Below, one piece after another: positions 31,235 to 42,852 of a stretch of DNA of 60,000 bases (positions are counted from its first letter, which is position 1; each line of letters begins with the position of its first letter). The translations under genes were made by a program, and so were the position numbers. The DNA is from Brucella tritici (GTDB lineage Bacteria > Pseudomonadota > Alphaproteobacteria > Rhizobiales > Rhizobiaceae), in the NCBI RefSeq assembly GCF_008932295.1, contig NZ_WBWA01000028.1, forward strand, positions 1 through 60,000. Direction: 5' to 3'. The notes under the pieces are model-generated. The model was not told the DNA's origin. It was given only the letters and a program-made list of their open reading frames with translations, and did not search any database.

Positions 31235-32521
31235 CTATTTCCTCTCGGTGAAGCTGCGGATGCGATTGCGCAAGATGCGGGCCAGATTGCGTGTCCGCTG
31301 ATAAAGATGGATCTGTGAGGCAGCCTGACGGACGAGCTTGTCCGTGGAAGGATTGAGGCCAATCACCAGTGTTTCGATTGTCTCGCGCTTGTCGAAGAGC
31401 CGCGTCATGACCGGATGGTCGGGGACAGCGCAGGAATCGGTGCGATTGATGTTGGGATCGTTCAGATGGTTCTTTACGACTTCGATCATCAGAAGAACGC
31501 CGGGCGACCAGGCGTTCAGGCTTTCGTCATATGCGGTCTTCCAGGTCCAGGCTTCTCCCGAAACCGTAAAGACGATCAAAATGGCGATAACCCGTCCATC
31601 CAGTTCCAGCGTATGCACGCGCACGCAGTCGCGTTCAGCAAGATTGTTGACCGCTTCACGGGCGAAGGCGGCGCGAAACCGGTCGACGGCCATGGCGGTG
31701 CCGCGTTTGCCTTTCCAACCGCTCGCTTCCAGGGTCAGGAAATGTTCGAATGCGTGACGCACTTCGTCGGGCGTGCGGGCAACGCGATAGGCGAGTTCGC
31801 CCTTGTCTGCCAGCCTGCGCCACAGCCGATCATAATCCCGGCGATGGTGGGCGCTGATGGCCTGTCTGATATAGGCATCCCCATCCAGATCGCTTTCGAG
31901 AAAGGGACGCTCCTTCTGCTCAATGGCGACTAGTGGCAGTTGTCGGCCCACCGCAACCGAGCGGATCAGTTTCGCAGCCGGGCCGTTGGCGCGCATTTCC
32001 GGCAGCACAAGCACGTCCGGCAATTTGAGATGCCTGCGCGCCAGAATATCGAAAAGGTCTTCCAGCACGCCCACAGGGTCGTCGTGATCGATCAATGGGG
32101 TGCCTTGCGGCCCGAACGGTGTCGACCAGGCACGGATCACAGGCGTCGATAGCGGCAAGCCGGGACGCTCGATCGTATAGGGCATGACGAAGCGCAGGCG
32201 GCTGCGGATTTCGTTTTCGTCGCGCATGACCATGAAGCGAACTTCGCGGTCTTCAAGGCGCGGCATGGCTGGCGCCAGAAACCGTGCATTGAAGAACACG
32301 TTCGGCTCGACGGTCCGGTTGCTCAGGTGGTCGAGTTCGTCGCGCAGTTCGAAGCCTGCTGCAGCGCCATAAATCGCAAGCTTGCGCGGTATATCGCGGC
32401 TGTGAAGGCTTTCTTCCAGCTTTTTGATGGCTTCGTGCGCCATACCGCTCTCGGAGAGTTCCGATACGATGTGAGCTGCATTTCCGCCTGCTGATTCTTC
32501 AAGCAAAGGTTTCGCGGCCAT
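31235..32521 (-). CDS. CelD/BcsL-type GNAT acetyltransferase
   Basis: The open frame runs far into the flippase gene, but the ATG at 32521 overlaps the flippase stop (TAATG) and gives a sensible 428-residue protein. The C-terminal half holds a GNAT domain of the CelD/BcsL kind (FLTLEASGWKGKRGTAM, LDGRVIAILIVFTVSGEAWTW, DESLNAWSPGVLLMIEV). Such proteins occur with exopolysaccharide or cellulose genes. Coupling to a flippase suggests a joint role in surface polysaccharide modification and export. Substrate unknown. Confidence 0.8.
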   Translation of the reverse strand: MAAKPLLEESAGGNAAHIVSELSESGMAHEAIKKLEESLHSRDIPRKLAIYGAAAGFELRDELDHLSNRTVEPNVFFNARFLAPAMPRLEDREVRFMVMRDENEIRSRLRFVMPYTIERPGLPLSTPVIRAWSTPFGPQGTPLIDHDDPVGVLEDLFDILARRHLKLPDVLVLPEMRANGPAAKLIRSVAVGRQLPLVAIEQKERPFLESDLDGDAYIRQAISAHHRRDYDRLWRRLADKGELAYRVARTPDEVRHAFEHFLTLEASGWKGKRGTAMAVDRFRAAFAREAVNNLAERDCVRVHTLELDGRVIAILIVFTVSGEAWTWKTAYDESLNAWSPGVLLMIEVVKNHLNDPNINRTDSCAVPDHPVMTRLFDKRETIETLVIGLNPSTDKLVRQAASQIHLYQRTRNLARILRNRIRSFTERK

Positions 32522-33993
32522 TACAAAGTCCCCTCCGAGGTCTTGGTACGGTCTCGTGGAATGAGAATGAACATGGTTATGTGCAAGGTGCGTGATACGG
32601 CAGCCGAAAGAAGTGCCGCTTCCATCAGCATGGCAATAGCTGTTGAAATGGCGGCGCCCGTCAGGCCGAAGCGCGGTATCAGGACCAGATTGAGAATGAC
32701 GTTGACAGCAAGAGTTGCCGCATAAAGGAGCGCGCAGATATTCTGCTTTCCCGACATGTTGAGGAGGCTTTCTGCCGGGCCGACGCTGGCGCGTGCGATC
32801 ACCCCGATAATGAGGATGAACAGAAGCGGATAGCCTGCTGTGAAGGCCGGACCGAAAAGCCGCAGGAGCGGATAGCCGGTGAGCAGAATGATGGCGCCGA
32901 GGAACAGCGTCGGCCAGAATGTCCAGCGTACGGAGGCCTCGGCAAAACTTGCAAATTCGGCGCGATCGCCACTGTGCAGCAGGTCCGAATAACGCTGGGC
33001 GACGCTGGCCTTTACTGCGAAATAGACGAAATGGGCGAGCGCCATGATCTTCGTAGCCGCAAAATAGATCGCGACATGCTCGGGGTCGAGCGCGTGGCCA
33101 ACCATCAGAACATCGACATTGATGAGCAGGAAGAAAAAGCCTTCCACGAGGAAAATCGGCAGGGCAACTTTTATCCATTCGCCAAGACGCTGTTCGCGTC
33201 CCGCGGCGGGAATATCTTTCTCCACTGAGCGGTAGACAGTCAGAAATTGCCCGGCGGTGGTGAGCCAGGTTGCGGCAATCGATACTGCCAGCGCGATAGT
33301 CGCAGTGGAGGGTAGTCCCGCTTCATGCGCGATAATCATGAACAGGAGAACCAGAAGCGGGCGAACGATATAGCTTGGCGTCAGCGCCATCATCACCCAG
33401 GTGCGAGAGCGCGCAATGCCATCCAGCATATTGCCGAGCGTGATCATCGGCAGGCAGATGAAGCCGAGGATGAAGGGCACGAGATAATAGTTCGCCACAT
33501 GGTCTTTGAGCAGAAGCAGCAGCCCTGCACCCAGAAGCGCGATGAGTGTAGCGGCTGTAAAAGCGAAGATGCGTCCGGTCCGGATAATGCCGCGCACGAG
33601 GCCGAACATATGGCGCTGCACATATTCCGGTACGAAGCGGATGATGGTGGTGTGCAGTCCGAAACAGGCCAGATCACCGATGATAATCATGGTTAGCCAG
33701 ACGAGGACAAAGATGCCGTACTCGAATTCACCCATCCAACGCGCCAGAATGACCTGAGACAGAAGAGCTATTGCCGCACTCGCCACGCGCACGGAAAAGG
33801 CAATGAGGGACGAGCGCTGCGCGCTTGCCCGCGGTCCGCTATCCGTAAGCACAGCATCCAGCCGCTCCGTCAAGGGACGAAGCCTGGCCGCGATCCTGCC
33901 GGGTAGAAACCGGCTCGCCGTTTCAGCTGCCGAAAACCGCACTATTTGCCAACCCTGTCTTTGCGGGTCTCTCAGGACCCGCTTGTTCTGCAC
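32521..33993 (-). CDS. Polysaccharide flippase (Wzx/MATE-like, oligosaccharide flippase family)
   Basis: The 490-residue protein has about 12-14 predicted membrane helices, starting after a 65-residue basic cytoplasmic leader (LPGRIAARLRPLTERLD). Helices such as SVRVASAAIALLSQVILARW and FGLTGAAISTAIAMLMEAA, with few charges within, fit the polysaccharide transporter fold. The start is a GTG. It would move a lipid-linked glycan across the inner membrane. The acetyltransferase gene follows with a 4-bp TAATG overlap, so both act together. Confidence 0.82.
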   Translation of the reverse strand: MQNKRVLRDPQRQGWQIVRFSAAETASRFLPGRIAARLRPLTERLDAVLTDSGPRASAQRSSLIAFSVRVASAAIALLSQVILARWMGEFEYGIFVLVWLTMIIIGDLACFGLHTTIIRFVPEYVQRHMFGLVRGIIRTGRIFAFTAATLIALLGAGLLLLLKDHVANYYLVPFILGFICLPMITLGNMLDGIARSRTWVMMALTPSYIVRPLLVLLFMIIAHEAGLPSTATIALAVSIAATWLTTAGQFLTVYRSVEKDIPAAGREQRLGEWIKVALPIFLVEGFFFLLINVDVLMVGHALDPEHVAIYFAATKIMALAHFVYFAVKASVAQRYSDLLHSGDRAEFASFAEASVRWTFWPTLFLGAIILLTGYPLLRLFGPAFTAGYPLLFILIIGVIARASVGPAESLLNMSGKQNICALLYAATLAVNVILNLVLIPRFGLTGAAISTAIAMLMEAALLSAAVSRTLHITMFILIPRDRTKTSEGTL

Positions 33994-34216
33994 CGGATAA
34001 CCCGGCTTTTCGCGTCTATGCTTTGCTGCCTATGGCGCGCATGGAAACCTTAGACAGGAGTTCTTTATAAAGAGAAAAAGAAAAAGTCTAATCTGTCGAA
34101 GGTCGCAAGACTTCAAGGAATGGTGAGTATTTTCTAAACGGCATCTATATTTGAAATATCTAAAATAAAGCAAGCCACACAACTGTTCGCGGCGCGTGTC
34201 GACGTCCATCGTGTGC

Positions 34217-34258
34217 TAGAGCATTTCCTGCTTTGATTGAAACATTGGAAATACTCTA
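34217..34258. repeat. Short TAGAGC-type palindrome
   Basis: TAGAGCATTTCC at the left pairs with GGAAATACTCTA at the right around a short loop. The same ends appear at 57421-57527. It is likely a member of a dispersed intergenic repeat of Rhizobiales. Confidence 0.6.
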
Positions 34259-34288
34259 TCCCTTTGTTTTTACGCACGTCTCCCGAAG

Positions 34289-34455
34289 CCAATGGTCTGA
34301 TTCCGACATTTGCATCCCTGGGATATGAGCGTTGAGCAAATGTCGGAAGCAAAAAGACAACTAGTAATTTTATGAATCTATTGGGTTTTTCGAATTTGAC
34401 GTTTGAAACGGGATTTATATCGGACGGGTATCAAACGTCAAATTCAATCCACTAG
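34289..34455 (-). repeat. Paired palindromic element (two modules joined by an A/T-rich spacer)
   Basis: Module B at 34289-34364 has arms TCCGACATTTGC and GCAAATGTCGGA. Module A at 34378-34455 has arms GAATTTGACGTTTGA and TCAAACGTCAAATTC. A 13-bp spacer (TAATTTTATGAAT) joins them. CTAG marks the inner end of B and the outer end of A; the other ends have decayed (CCAATGG, CTATTGG). The same A-spacer-B unit occurs in the opposite orientation at 52161-52327. Confidence 0.8.
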
Positions 34456-34492
34456 TTCCCACTTTCGGGAGACATGCTCTGGAAAGCACAAA

Positions 34493-34515
34493 CCCCGGCA
34501 AATGGCTTGCCGGGG
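34493..34515 (-). terminator. secA terminator hairpin
   Basis: CCCCGGCAAGCCATTTGCCGGGG on the minus strand forms a seven-to-eight-pair GC stem, 36 bp past the secA stop, followed by TTTGTGCTTT. The interrupted U-run makes it a moderate intrinsic terminator. Confidence 0.7.
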
Positions 34516-34551
34516 CTTGTTCGACAGAGGCGATAATGAGCTCGGCTCACA

Positions 34552-37272
<2,721 letters not shown>

Positions 37273-37742
37273 CACTGGTCCTTTCCTGTCCGTTCAGCCG
37301 GAAGCGCTTCCGGCAATGTCGAATGCTTTATTCACGCGTATTGAAACAATTGCAAGAAAACTGCGTTGTGAAAGCTGCCAGATACGGCGCATTTCCGGCG
37401 CAATTCCCCCGCCCCTTACTGGACGTAAAGCCGAAGGACAGATAAGAGGGGCTTCGGGCGATGTCAACGTTGCTCCAGTGTGGTGGATCTGAAGTTCCTG
37501 TCATTTGCATGGCATCTGCGCTCAGGAACTTCAAATCTGTAAACCACACTCGTTTCTATAAATTATCGGTGTGGCTTTGAATCAAAAATTCGTTAGCAAC
37601 ACTGCTCCAAAGTGATGCGAATTTCGAATTCGCCACACCATGGGTCGGAAAACCTTTCCTTTGTTGCAATATTGGGGAGATCCGGGCCAAATTCCGCCGC
37701 ATTCATCGGGCCGGTAAGCGGTCACGAAGGAGAGAATTCCAT
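37273..37742. other. Divergent intergenic region secA / PpiC with paired palindromes
   Basis: The region must hold both promoters; I could not fix their boxes with confidence. Its right half is filled by a paired palindromic element (37476-37640). About 100 bp remain between that and the isomerase start, ending in the ribosome site AAGGAGAGAATTCCAT. Confidence 0.6.
37476..37640. repeat. Paired palindromic element, CACACT type
   Basis: The first palindrome, 37476-37551, has arms AGTGTGGT...ATCTGAAGTTCCTG and CAGGAACTTCAAAT...ACCACACT. The second, 37567-37640, has arms GTGTGGC...AAATTCG and CGAATTT...GCCACAC and is a sister of 29371-29449. The spacer (about TTTCTATAAATTAT) resembles the ATTCATAAAGTTA spacer of the other pairs. 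So the two-palindrome design is shared although the palindrome sequences differ. Confidence 0.75.
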
Positions 37743-38723
37743 ATGAAAGCCATTCTGAAAGCCCCTTATCGCAAGGCTCTCGCTGTCGTCGGCATGTCTC
37801 TGGCGGCCTCGGTGGCGCTGGCAAGCTACTCAGGTGCCGCATTCGCACAGGATGCTGAAAAGCCTGCTGCCGCACCGGCTGCAGCCCCTGCTGAAAAGGA
37901 AGATCCGTCCAAGGTTCTGGCGACTGTCAACGGCAACGACATCACGGTTGGTGCAGTCGATCAGGCTGCAGGCGATCTTGATCCGCAGTTCTCGCGTCTT
38001 CCCGCCGATCAGCGCCGTCTGGCTGCGCTTGCTGCCCTGATCGACATCAAGGCGATGGCTGGTGAAGCGGAAAAGGAAAAGCTCGACCAGTCCCAGGAAT
38101 TCAAGGATCGTATGGAATTCCTGCGTGAACGCGCTCTCCATAACGAATATTTCAAGGATGCCGTTGTCGACAAGATCAGCGATGCCGATGTGCGTGCGCG
38201 CTACGACAAGGAAATCGCCGCCATGCCGCCGCAGGTGGAAGTGCGCGCTCGTCACATCCTCGTGAAGACCAAGGAAGAGGCCGAAGCCATCATCAAGAAG
38301 CTTGAAGGTGGCGCCAAGTTCGAGCACCTCGCCAAGGAAAGCTCGACCGACGGCACCGCAGCCAATGGCGGCGATCTCGGTTATTTCGCCGAAGGCCAGA
38401 TGGTGCCTGAATTCGAAAAGGCCGCCTTTGCGCTCAAGCCGGGTGAATACACCAAGGAGCCGGTCCAGACCCAGTTCGGTTTCCACGTGATCCAGCTCGA
38501 AGATCGTCGCACCAAGCAGCCACCGGCATTCGATCAGGTCAAGGACCAGATCCGTTCGATCATCATGCGCGAGCGTTATGTCGAAACCGTCAAGAAGCTG
38601 CGTGACGGCATGAAGATCGACTACAAGGACCCCGCAGTCGAGAAAGCCATGAAGGATGCCGCCGCAGCCCAGGAAGGCGCGGACAAGGATGACGCGCCGG
38701 AAGAAGCTGCTCCGCAGCAGTAA
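37743..38723 (+). CDS. Exported PpiC-type (parvulin) peptidyl-prolyl isomerase
   Basis: The protein has 326 residues. A signal peptide (about residues 1-35, ending SGAAFAQ) is followed by an Ala/Pro-rich linker, a SurA-like N-terminal helical region (residues 55-135) and a rotamase domain (VRARHILVKTKEEAEAIIKKL, AANGGDLGYFAEGQMVPEFEKAAF, FGFHVIQLEDRR). The tail is acidic and Gln-rich. It assists folding of exported proteins in the periplasm. It has a strong ribosome site and its own terminator, so it is a single-gene unit. Confidence 0.92.
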   Translation: MKAILKAPYRKALAVVGMSLAASVALASYSGAAFAQDAEKPAAAPAAAPAEKEDPSKVLATVNGNDITVGAVDQAAGDLDPQFSRLPADQRRLAALAALIDIKAMAGEAEKEKLDQSQEFKDRMEFLRERALHNEYFKDAVVDKISDADVRARYDKEIAAMPPQVEVRARHILVKTKEEAEAIIKKLEGGAKFEHLAKESSTDGTAANGGDLGYFAEGQMVPEFEKAAFALKPGEYTKEPVQTQFGFHVIQLEDRRTKQPPAFDQVKDQIRSIIMRERYVETVKKLRDGMKIDYKDPAVEKAMKDAAAAQEGADKDDAPEEAAPQQ

Positions 38724-38743
38724 AAACTGGCGTCAAATATCAG

Positions 38744-38769
38744 CGCCCCGGCTTGCCGGGGCGTTTTTT
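38744..38769 (+). terminator. Rho-independent terminator of the PpiC gene
   Basis: CGCCCCGGC and GCCGGGGCG form a GC-rich stem directly followed by six T residues, 20 bp after the stop codon. Confidence 0.9.
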
Positions 38770-38917
38770 ATTTCGATCTCGCGTTTCCCGCTTGATTTTG
38801 GCCCGCAAACCTTTCCAATGCGCGCGTCATATTTTGAATCCGAAATTCGCGTAGCGCCGTTTGCCGGGCATTATGATTTTCGGGTTTTCTACGAAACCGC
38901 ATTCCATCGAGGCACAT

Positions 38918-40159
38918 ATGTCCGCGTCTGTTTCTCCCCTTGCTCCAAAACACTACCCCACAATGCCGGTCGTTCATGGCGTACGCATCGCCACCGCTGC
39001 TGCCGGGATCAAGTATAAGGGGCGAACGGATGTGATGTTGATGGTCTTCGACCGACCGGCAGAAGCCGCAGGGGTCTTTACACGTTCGCTCTGCCCATCG
39101 GCGCCGGTCGATTTCTGCCGACGCAATCTCGTGCACGGAAAGGCCCGAGCGGTCGTCGTCAATTCCGGCAATGCCAATGCCTTTACAGGCGTCAAGGGCC
39201 GTGAAGCGACGGAAGCAACGGCAGAAGCCACCGCTAAAGCGGTTGGTTGCGCCACAACCGATGTCTTTTTGGCGTCAACCGGCGTGATCGGCGAACCGCT
39301 CGATGCAAGCAAGTTCGCGCATCTGCTTGGCGATATGAACAAGGATGCGGTCGAGGATTTCTGGACCGAAGCCGCCCAGGCGATCATGACCACGGATACT
39401 TATCCGAAGGTTGCGACCGAAACGGTGCTGCTCGGTCAGGTGCCGGTCACGATCAACGGTATCGCCAAGGGTGCAGGCATGATCGCGCCGGATATGGCAA
39501 CAATGCTTTCCTTCGTCGTCACTGATGCACCGATCAAGGCTGGCGTGTTGCAGAGCCTGCTCTCCAAGGGCGTTGGCTCGACCTTCAATGCTGTGACAGT
39601 GGATAGTGACACATCCACATCGGATACGTTGATGTTGTTCGCCACCGGTGCGGCGGCAGAACGCGGCGCACCTGAGATCACCGATCCTGCGGACAAGCGT
39701 CTTGGTGAATTCAAGAAGGCGCTGGGCCGCCTCCTGAAGTCGCTGGCGCTGCAAGTCGTGCGCGACGGTGAGGGCGCACGCAAGATGGTGGAAGTGGAAG
39801 TGACGGGCGCAAAGTCTGCAGCTTCTGCCAAGAAGATTGCGCTTTCCATCGCCAATTCGCCGCTGGTGAAGACGGCTGTTGCCGGTGAAGACGCCAATTG
39901 GGGCCGCGTGGTCATGGCTGTCGGCAAGGCTGGCGAACCCGCTGATCGTGACCTGCTCGCGATTTGGTTCGGGGATATTCGCGTTGCGCATCAGGGCGAG
40001 CGTGATCCGGCCTATTCGGAAGCAGCGACGTCTGCCTATATGCAGGGCGAGGATATTCGTATTCGCGTCGATCTGGGGATAGGCAAGGGCAAGGCAACCG
40101 TCTGGACCTGCGACCTCACCAAGGAATATGTTGCCATCAACGGCGATTACAGAAGTTGA
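38918..40159 (+). CDS. argJ: Bifunctional glutamate N-acetyltransferase / amino-acid N-acetyltransferase ArgJ
   Basis: The ATG at 38918 gives 413 residues, the usual ArgJ length; a 19-codon extension upstream shows no signal. The self-cleavage site is plain in [16 protein letters not shown], where the Ala-Thr bond is cut and Thr becomes the N-terminal nucleophile of the beta chain. Other family motifs are [10 protein letters not shown] and DSDTSTSDT. It recycles the acetyl group in arginine synthesis. The GNAT gene follows 8 bp later. Confidence 0.95.
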   Translation: MSASVSPLAPKHYPTMPVVHGVRIATAAAGIKYKGRTDVMLMVFDRPAEAAGVFTRSLCPSAPVDFCRRNLVHGKARAVVVNSGNANAFTGVKGREATEATAEATAKAVGCATTDVFLASTGVIGEPLDASKFAHLLGDMNKDAVEDFWTEAAQAIMTTDTYPKVATETVLLGQVPVTINGIAKGAGMIAPDMATMLSFVVTDAPIKAGVLQSLLSKGVGSTFNAVTVDSDTSTSDTLMLFATGAAAERGAPEITDPADKRLGEFKKALGRLLKSLALQVVRDGEGARKMVEVEVTGAKSAASAKKIALSIANSPLVKTAVAGEDANWGRVVMAVGKAGEPADRDLLAIWFGDIRVAHQGERDPAYSEAATSAYMQGEDIRIRVDLGIGKGKATVWTCDLTKEYVAINGDYRS

Positions 40160-40167
40160 TCGAAGTG

Positions 40168-40938
40168 ATGGAAAAACCCAGCACCCCAAGTCTCGCTATC
40201 GTACGCCAGCTTGAAGCCGTCGGCTTCCGTGCCTGGCCCGCCACGTCGGTCCACTATGACGGCACCTGGGCGATACGCATGACCGCAGCGCATCCATCCC
40301 GGCGTCTCAACTCGATTAACCCGCTCGATCCCGGCGACACGCGCGATATTCCAACACGTGTGGAACTGGCAGCACAGCGTTTTCGCGCCTATGGCCGCGT
40401 TCCCTGCTTCAGGCTTTCGCCGCTCGCGCCGCGCGAGCTTGAGGATTATCTCGAAGGGCTTGGCTGGAAGCGCCGGGACGAAACTATCGTGATGACGGCA
40501 AATCTCGAGGAGCTGGACTTGTCGGGCGCCATCGACCAGATCCCGTTGAAGGATATCGGGCGCTTCGTGGATGCCTCGCTTTCGATCCATGAAAGACCGG
40601 AGGATATGCGGCCCGGGTTTTCAGAACTTCTCAACAGCGTTCGCCCGAACAAGGGAATGTTCGTGCTGGAGGAAGGTGGTCGCGCTGTGTCCAACCTGCT
40701 GTGTGTGCAGGACGGTGTGATGGCGGGTCTGTTCGATGTCGGAACCCTGCGTGACGCAAGGCGCAAGGGGCATGGGCACGCGATTGTCGGTTCTGCGCTC
40801 AAATGGGCGGCGAAGCTCGGTGCGAAGACGGCATGGCTGCAGATCGAGGCGGACAACGTCGCCGGACTTGCTCTTTACGAGAGCTTCGGCTTTCAGGAAG
40901 CCTATCGCTATGCCTATCGGGAGAGCAACGAGAAATGA
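40168..40938 (+). CDS. GNAT family N-acetyltransferase
   Basis: The ATG at 40168 gives 256 residues; GTG and TTG codons just upstream are also in frame. The C-terminal half has the acetyl-CoA binding pattern (VGTLRDARRKGHGHAIVGSALKWA) and the typical end (LQIEADNVAGLALYESFGFQEAY RYAYR split over the fold). Substrate unknown. It lies between argJ and mutT with a 4-bp overlap to the latter, an arrangement likely conserved in relatives. Confidence 0.85.
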   Translation: MEKPSTPSLAIVRQLEAVGFRAWPATSVHYDGTWAIRMTAAHPSRRLNSINPLDPGDTRDIPTRVELAAQRFRAYGRVPCFRLSPLAPRELEDYLEGLGWKRRDETIVMTANLEELDLSGAIDQIPLKDIGRFVDASLSIHERPEDMRPGFSELLNSVRPNKGMFVLEEGGRAVSNLLCVQDGVMAGLFDVGTLRDARRKGHGHAIVGSALKWAAKLGAKTAWLQIEADNVAGLALYESFGFQEAYRYAYRESNEK

Positions 40939-41351
40939 CCGAGGCAAAGGGACGGCGCATTCTTCTGGTCGCAGCTTGTGCACTGGTGGATTCGGACGGT
41001 CGGGTTCTGCTGACGCAGCGCCCGGAAGGCAAGCAGCTTGCCGGGCTGTGGGAGTTTCCCGGTGGCAAGGTGGAACCGGGCGAAACACCGGAAGAAACGC
41101 TGATCCGCGAATTGCAGGAAGAAATCGGCATTACCACGAAGGTGGCCTGCCTTGCACCGCTGACATTTGCCAGCCACACCTATGATGACTTCCACCTGCT
41201 CATGCCGCTCTATGTCTGCCGCCGTTATGAAGGTATCGCGCGGGGACTCGAAGGGCAGGCGCTGAAATGGGTTCGCCCGAAGGATATGCGCGACTATCCG
41301 ATGCCACCAGCCGACGAACCGCTGATCCCGTTCCTTTTGGATCTTCTGTAA
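40935..41351 (+). CDS. mutT: 8-oxo-dGTP diphosphatase MutT (Nudix hydrolase)
   Basis: The ATG overlaps the previous stop (ATGA) and gives 138 residues. The Nudix box is complete: GGKVEPGETPEETLIRELQE followed by EIGI. The preceding RPEGKQLAGLWEFPGG and following ASHTYDDFHLLMPLY are typical of MutT proteins that remove oxidised guanine nucleotides. Confidence 0.92.
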   Translation: MTEAKGRRILLVAACALVDSDGRVLLTQRPEGKQLAGLWEFPGGKVEPGETPEETLIRELQEEIGITTKVACLAPLTFASHTYDDFHLLMPLYVCRRYEGIARGLEGQALKWVRPKDMRDYPMPPADEPLIPFLLDLL

Positions 41352-41474
41352 AGAGGGTCCTGTCCACAACTGTGGAAAAAGGTTGGCAATTTGTTACGAT
41401 TCCGCTGGCTGGTTAATCTATGATTCACTCCGTTGAGGCATTCTCGTTTTCGAGCTGCCCCGGAGTCTTGAAGC

Positions 41475-41825
41475 ATGAGTTTCGACAACAATTATTTTAG
41501 CGCTGATCACAACGAATATACGGCCAAGCCGCTAACGAAGGCTGGTCGTGGAATCCTGCGCGTTGTGCTGTTGTTCGGTTCTGCCGTTGTTGCTCTGGCT
41601 CTCATCATTGTGCCGGTTCTCAACGATCAGGCAAACAAAGTTGCAGCCCAGTCAGTGCTCCCGGCCGGGATCGATCGCACCATGACCGGTTCGATCAAGC
41701 GTGATACCGGCAACCAGCCGCACGCGGCAGGCCAGACCTATACAGTGCGCAAGAGCGTGCTTCAGCCAAGTCCCAATTCCGTCTGCATCATCGAGACAAA
41801 CGGCAGCCACCACGGCGATTGTTAG
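41475..41825 (+). CDS. Hypothetical single-pass membrane protein
   Basis: The protein has 116 residues: an N-terminal polar part, one transmembrane helix at about residues 27-48 (ILRVVLLFGSAVVALALIIVPVL) and a periplasmic tail with Thr/Ser-rich sequence and two Cys (SVCIIETNGSHHGDC). It looks like a small Rhizobiales envelope protein; function unknown. A GGAG lies about 12 bases before the ATG. GATTC sites, the target of CcrM-type methylation in this class, lie in the upstream region. Confidence 0.7.
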   Translation: MSFDNNYFSADHNEYTAKPLTKAGRGILRVVLLFGSAVVALALIIVPVLNDQANKVAAQSVLPAGIDRTMTGSIKRDTGNQPHAAGQTYTVRKSVLQPSPNSVCIIETNGSHHGDC

Positions 41826-41881
41826 CCGTCTTTCGCATGTCTTTATTCCCAAAACCGGTTCCCGCTTTTGGGAGACATGCT
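41826..41881. repeat. Short imperfect palindrome shared with other spacers
   Basis: CCCAAAACCGG and CCGCTTTTGGGAG flank a short loop between two convergent genes, and GGGAGACATGCT repeats near 34468. It can serve as a hairpin ending both messages. Confidence 0.5.
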
Positions 41882-42775
41882 TTATTCTTCCTCAGCCTTT
41901 TTTAGCGCTTCCGCGAGCGATGCTTTTGCAGAGCCAGGCTTCAATGGCTTTTGCTGCGATTCATGTGGCGCCCAGCCGGAAAGCCAGATGACAGAGAAAG
42001 TGGCGCGGATGCGTCCGTCCGGATCGGAGAACCGCTCGGCGTAGATTTCAGCGGCACGCAGGAAAAGGCGTTTCGAAACCGGCTTGCGGGAACGGTCGCG
42101 CAGGATGTTCTGCATGCCCATGGCGCGCAGATCGGCCATCAGGTTGAACAGCGAATCGTAGCGCACCGTGATGTTGTCGACGTCGGTTACAGGCAGGGCG
42201 AAACCTGCACGTTGCAGAAGGCCGCCCACATCGCGTACGTCCGGAAACGGGAAAATGCGCGGCGAGGCGCCGCCCGTCAATTCGATTTCTGCTTGAAGCA
42301 GACTTTCGCGCAATTCACCCAGCGTTCCGCTGCCGCTCAGGGCGGCGAGAAAAAGCCCGTCCGGCTTCAGGGCGCGGGCGATCTGCACCATTGTGCCCGG
42401 CGTGTCATTGGTGGCGTGAAGCGCCATCAGCGACACTATAAGATCGGCGCTGCCGGACTTCAGCGGCAGCATTTCCTCATCGCCGACAATAGCGGGGTAT
42501 GGGCTGTCCAAGAAATCTCTGTCGCGTTCGATGCGGACAATCAGGTCGGCCTTGCCAGTCTGTGCTATGGCTGCAGCCGCCGCGCCGGTATGGCCAGCCA
42601 GATCGACGGCGACGGGAAAATGGCGCTCCACTGCGTCGAGACGATCAGCGAGATCGTCGGCAATGCGCTGCAACAGGAAATCCGCGCCGGGTTCGGCGCG
42701 CGCAAAGGCGCGGCGGCGAAACGAGAGCAGGAGATCGCGATCAAAGATCGCGCTATCATCAGTCGGCGCAGGCAT
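41882..42775 (-). CDS. SAM-dependent methyltransferase-fold protein (BioC/NDUFAF5-like)
   Basis: The ATG at 42775 gives 297 residues; the longer open frame overlaps comF in the opposite strand. A class I methyltransferase core is seen: VDLAGHTGAAAAAIAQTG (motif I, here with a degenerate glycine loop), DEEMLPLKSGSADLIVSLMALHATND and ARALKPDGLFLAALSGSGTL. The second half (MADLRAMGMQNILRDRSRKP) matches alphaproteobacterial relatives of NDUFAF5, a complex I assembly factor. Divergent from comF. Confidence 0.8.
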   Translation of the reverse strand: MPAPTDDSAIFDRDLLLSFRRRAFARAEPGADFLLQRIADDLADRLDAVERHFPVAVDLAGHTGAAAAAIAQTGKADLIVRIERDRDFLDSPYPAIVGDEEMLPLKSGSADLIVSLMALHATNDTPGTMVQIARALKPDGLFLAALSGSGTLGELRESLLQAEIELTGGASPRIFPFPDVRDVGGLLQRAGFALPVTDVDNITVRYDSLFNLMADLRAMGMQNILRDRSRKPVSKRLFLRAAEIYAERFSDPDGRIRATFSVIWLSGWAPHESQQKPLKPGSAKASLAEALKKAEEE

Positions 42776-42852
42776 GGAATTCGTCTTCTCTTTCGAGCAA
42801 GGTTCAGTACAATCGTTGCGGGGATAGATGCATTCGAACGGGGGCGAATGCA

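Larger units (their letters stand above)
33994..34551. other. Intergenic region between secA and the flippase gene, packed with repeats
   Basis: No gene is supported. From left to right it holds an A/T-rich stretch near 34060-34170, a TAGAGC...CTCTA palindrome at 34217-34258, a paired palindromic element at 34289-34455, a short segment ending GGGAGACATGCTC shared with 41860-41882, and the secA terminator at 34493-34515. Confidence 0.7.

Noticed and set aside
32522..33178. N-terminal extension of the CelD-like acetyltransferase
   Set aside because: The 219 extra codons overlap the flippase gene out of frame and are Arg/His/Cys-rich shadow sequence; TAATG coupling marks the true start.
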